DNA from: Eremophila alpestris peregrina
Lineage: Eukaryota > Chordata > Aves > Passeriformes > Alaudidae
Assembly (NCBI GenBank): GCA_009792885.1
Contig: WMCF01000242.1
Span: forward strand, 177,604 to 241,603
Length of the DNA: 64,000 nt
Reading direction: 5' to 3'
Under the pieces are notes generated by a model. It had not been told where the DNA came from. It saw only the letters and a list, made by a program, of their open reading frames with translations, and did not search any database. The position numbers were made by a program, and so were the translations under genes. Of the stretch, positions 60,035 to 64,000 are shown piece by piece; positions within the stretch are counted from its first letter, which is position 1, and every line of letters begins with the position of its first letter.

Positions 60035-63000
60035 GCCGGAATGGGGCCGGCAAAGCGCTGGAGGCATCCCGGAGGCCCAGCGGAGGCCGTAATGGGGCCG
60101 GCAAGGTGCCGGAGGTGTCCGGGAGGCCCCCCAGAGGTCGGAATGGGGCTGGCAAGGCACAGGAGGTGCCCGGGAGGCCTCCGTATACCATAATTGGGCC
60201 GGCTAGGCACCAGAGGCGTCCCGGACGCCACCCAGAGGCCTGAATGCGGCCGGCAAGGCGCCGGAGGTGCCCAGGAGGCCCCCTGGAGGCTGGGATGGGT
60301 TAGGCAAGGTGCCAAAGGCTCCCGGGATGCCCCCCGAAGGCCGGCATGGGGCAGGCAAGGCACCGGAGGCTCCTGGGAGGCTCTCCAGAGGTCGGAATGG
60401 GGCCGGCAAGGCTCCGGAGGTGTTCCGGATGCACCCGGGAGGCCGGAATGCAGCCGGCAACGTGGCAGAGCCGCCCGGGAGGCCCCCCGGATGTCAGAAT
60501 GGAACCAGCAAGGCGCTGGAGGTGCCCGGGAGGCCCCCCGGAGGCCTGAATGCGGCCAGCAAGGCACCGGAGGCACCCAGGAGGCCCCCGGGAGGCCGGA
60601 ATGAGGACGCCAAGGCGCCAGAGTTGCCCCGGAGGCCCCCCGGAGGCCGGAATTGGGCTGACAAGGTATCAGAGGCGTCTGGGAGACCCCCGGAGGACAG
60701 GATGGGGACGGCAAGGCACCNGAGGCTCCCGGGAGGCTCCCCAGAGGTCAGAATGGGGCCGGCAAGGCACCGGAGGCTCCCGGGAGGCCCCCGGAGACCC
60801 GAATGGGGTTGGCAAGGTGCCGAAGGCGCCCGGGAAGCCCCATGCAGGCTAGAATGGGGCCTGTAAGGCACTGGAGGCGCACCGGAGGCCCCGCCGGAGG
60901 CCGGATTTGGGCTGACAAGGTATTAGAGGCGTCTGGGAGGCCTCCCAGAGGTCGGAATGGGGCTGGCAAGGCACCGGAGGCATCCGGGAGCCCCACCGGA
61001 GGCCGGAATGGGGCTGGCAAGGCACCAGAGACGCCCGGTAGGCACCCCAGAGCCCGGAATGGTGCTGGCAAGGCGCCGGAGGTGCCCAGGAGGCTCCCCG
61101 GAGGCCAGGATGGGGCCGGCAAGGCGCCAGAGGCGCTTGGGAGACACCCGCAGGCCAGAATGGAGCCGGCAAGGCACCAGAGACGCCCGGTAGGCCCCCC
61201 AGAGGTCGGAATGGGGCCGGCAAGGCACCGGAGGCTCCCGGGAGGCCCCCGGAGACCCGAATGGGGTTGGCAAGGTGCCGAAGGCGCCCAGGAAGCCCCG
61301 TGCAGGCTAGAATGGGGCCTGTAAGGCACTGGAGGTGCCCCGGAGGCCCCGCCGGAGGCCGGATTTGGGCTGACAAGGTATTAGAGGCGTCTGGGAGGCC
61401 TCCCAGACGTCGGAATGGGGCCGGCAAGGAACCGGAGGCTCCCGGGAGGCACTGCGGATTCCGGAATGGGGCTGGCAAGGCGCCAGAGGTGCCCGGGAGG
61501 CCCCGTGCAGGCCGGAATGGGGACGGAAAGGCGCCGGAGGCGTCTGGCAGGCCCGCCGGATACCGGAATGTGGCCGGCAAGGTGCCGGAGGCGCCGGGCA
61601 GGCCCCCGGGAGGCCAGAATGGGGCCCACAAGGCACCAGAGACACCCCAGAGGCCCCCCAGAGGCTGGAATTGGGCTGGCAAGGCTCCGGAGGCGTTCGG
61701 GATGCACCCGGGAGGCCGGAATGAGGCCGGCAAGGTGGCAGAGCCATCCGGGAGGCCCTCCGGAACCCGAAATGGGACGAGCAAGGCGCCGGAGGCGTCT
61801 GGGAGGCCCCCCAGAGGCCGGAATGGGGCTGGCAAGGCGCCGGAGACGTCCGGGAGGTCCCCCAGAGGCCAGGATGGGGCCGGCAAGGCGCTGGAGGGGC
61901 CCGGGAGGTCCCCCGGAGGCCAGGATGGGGCCAGCAAGGCGCCGGAAGCGTCATGGACGCCCTCCGGGAGGTGGGAATGGTGCTGCCAAGGCGCCAGAGG
62001 GTCCCTGGAGGCCCCCGAGAGGTCGGAATGGGGCTGGCAAGGCACAGGAGGCGCCCGGGAGGCCCCCCGTATACCACAATGGGGCCGGCTATGCGCTAGA
62101 GGCGTCCCGGACGCCCAGCGGAGGCAGGAATGGGGCCGGTAAGGTGCCGGAGAAATCCAGGACACCACCCAGAAGTCGGAATGGGGCCGACAAGGCACTG
62201 GAGGCTCCTGGGATGTCCCCCGGGAGGCCGGGATGGGGCCGGCAAGGCACCAGAGGCACTTGGGAGACACCCGCAGGCCGGAATGGAGCCGGCAAGGCAC
62301 CAGAGACGTCCGGTAGGTTCCCCAGAGGTCGGAATGGGGCTGGCAAGGAACCGGAGGCTCCTGGGAGGCCCCTCAGAGGTCGGAATGGGGCCGACAAGGC
62401 ACCGGAGGCTCCCGGTAGGACCCCACGAAGGCCAGGATTGGGCCAGCAAGGTGGCGAAGCCGCCCGGGAGGCCCCCCGGATGTCAGAATGGATCCAGCAA
62501 GGCGCCGGAGGTGCCCGGGAGGCCCTCTGGAGACCTGAATGCGGCCGGCAAGGCACCGGAGGCACCCAGGAGGCCCCCAGGAGGAAGGAATGGGGTCACC
62601 AAGGCGCCAGAGTTGCCCCGGTGACCCCCGGGAGGCCAGGATTGGGCCGGCTATGTGGTGAAGCCACCCGGGAGGCGCCCCGGATGTCGGAACGGAACCA
62701 GCAAGGCGCCGGAGGTGCCACGGAGTCCCCCCGGAGGCCTGAATGCAGCCAGCAAGGCACCAGAGGCACCCAGGAGGCCCCCCAGAGCCCGGAATGGTGC
62801 TGGCAAGGCACCGGAGGTGCCCAGGAGGCCCCTCGGAGGCCGGAATTGGGCTGACAAGGTATCAGAGGCGTCTGGGAGGCCTCACGGATACCGGAATGGG
62901 GCTGGCAAGGCTCCAGAGGCGCCTGGCAGGCCCCCGGGAGGCAGGAATGGGGCCCGCAAGGCACCGAAGGCTCCCGGGAGGCCCCCCAGAGGCCGGAATT

Positions 63001-64000
63001 GGGCTGGCAAGGCTCCGGAGGTGTTTGGGATGCACCCGGGAGGCCGGAATGCGGCCGGCAAGGTGGCAGAGCCGCCTGGCAGGCCCACCGGAACCCGAAA
63101 TGGGACCAGCAAGGCGCCGGAGGCGCCCGTAAAGCCCCGTGCAGGCTGGAATGGGGCCGGAAAGACGTCGGAGGCGTCATGGACGCCCCCCGGAGGTGGG
63201 AATGCGGCAGCCAAGGCGACAGAGGCTCCCTGGAGGCCCCGCGGAGGCAGGGATGCAGCTGGCAAGGCACCGGAGCCGCTCGGGAGGCCCCCCGGAGGCC
63301 AGGATGGGGCTGGCTAGGCGCCAGAGGCGTCCCAGACGCCCAGGGCAGGCCAGAATGGGGCCAGTAAGGCGCTGGAGGCATTAGGAAGCCCCACCGGAGG
63401 CGGGAATAGGGCCAGCAAGGCACCAGAGACGCCCGGTAGGCCACCCAGAGCCCGGAATGGGGCCGGCAAGGCGCCGGAGACGCCCGGTAGGCCCCCCGGA
63501 GGTCAGAATGGGGCTGGCAAGGTGCCAGAGGCTCCTGGGATGCCTTTCAGAGGCCGGAATGAGTCCGGCAAGGCACCGGAGGCTCCCGGGAGGCCCCCCC
63601 GGAGGCTTGAATGTGGCCCGCAAGGCGCNGGAGGCGCTTGGGAGCCCCCCCGGAGGCCGGAATGGGGCCGACAAGGCACCGGAGGCTCCCGGGAGGCCCC
63701 CCGGAGGCTGGAATGCGGCCGGCAAGGCAGCGGAGGCACCCAGGAGGCCCTGGCAGGCCGGAGTGGGGCCGCCAAGGCGCCAGAGTTGCCCCAGAGGCCA
63801 CCCGGAGGTCAGAATTGGGCTGACAAGGTATCAGAGGCGTCTGGGAGGCCCCACGGATGGGGACAGCAAGGCACCGGAGGCGCCTGGCAGGCCCCCTGGA
63901 GGCTGGAATGGGGCCTGTAAGGCACTGGAGGCACCCCGGGAGGCCCCCCGGATACCGGAATTGGGCTGACAAGGTATCAGAGGCATCTGGGAGGCCTCCC
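60035..64000. repeat. 51-bp minisatellite, field 2 (runs off the window)
   Basis: Same 51-bp family, about 78 units by length. Long frames on both strands (61415-62854 plus, 479 codons; 62300-60849 minus, 483 codons) are produced by the three-fold period. The order of variant units at 60180-60620 follows that of 56290-56740, and marker units recur (GTATACCA near 62069; GGATGCACCCGGGAGGCC near 60427, 61699 and 63028), showing higher-order blocks. The right end is not seen. Confidence 0.92.

Noticed and set aside
60849..62854. Two opposing frames of more than 475 codons
   Set aside because: Both lie wholly in the minisatellite, with no start context, splice sites or non-repetitive domain.

Overview
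The window looks like bird nuclear DNA, most likely from a songbird and from a GC-rich microchromosome or unplaced repeat-rich contig. Three things point that way: a CR1 LINE reverse-transcriptase fragment (about 8.5-9.4 kb), several class I and class II endogenous retrovirus (ERV) families with long terminal repeats (LTRs), and a cluster of C2H2 zinc-finger genes of the avian two-coding-exon type with no KRAB or SCAN domain. No prokaryotic features are present. One assembly gap (15533-16275) and scattered single Ns occur.

Layout. 1-9.4 kb: ERV remnants, solo LTRs, the first copy of a duplicated 'block A', and CR1. 9.5-12.6 kb: minisatellites, an unidentified GC-rich region and a decayed copy of the peptidoglycan recognition gene PGLYRP2 (minus strand). 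12.6-25.8 kb: three zinc-finger genes on the minus strand (ZNF-1, -2, -3; my numbering), a two-finger pseudogene and a second PGLYRP2 remnant, each intact gene with a matching CpG-rich promoter. 25.98-29.7 kb: block A copy 2. 29.8-33.7 kb: two plus-strand zinc-finger pseudogenes. 33.9-35.6 kb: a third PGLYRP2 remnant. 35.6-43.3 kb: an env-less class I provirus on the minus strand with two other LTRs nested in it. 43.3-46.7 kb: ZNF-4 (minus) and the 3' tail of another zinc-finger gene. 46.7-49.9 kb: block A copy 3. 50-53 kb: zinc-finger debris. 53-55.4 kb: the 5' end of another provirus (LTR, primer site, broken gag). 55.4-57.1 and 60.0-64.0 kb: two fields of a 51-bp minisatellite with higher-order structure.

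The main theme is a segmentally duplicated module, [block A - plus-strand ZNF - minus-strand PGLYRP2 - minus-strand ZNF], repeated about every 20-25 kb and then hit by LTR elements. Because paralogous modules are present, several LTR insertions can be compared with an empty site inside the same window, which gives exact ends and target-site duplications. The four zinc-finger genes share an octamer/CCAAT/E-box promoter whose sequence is far more uniform than the finger arrays. The likely working genes are ZNF-1 to ZNF-3 and perhaps the shortened ZNF-4. They would encode nuclear DNA-binding proteins with 12, 11, 10 and 5 fingers. The PGLYRP2 copies lack the amidase exons and look dead.
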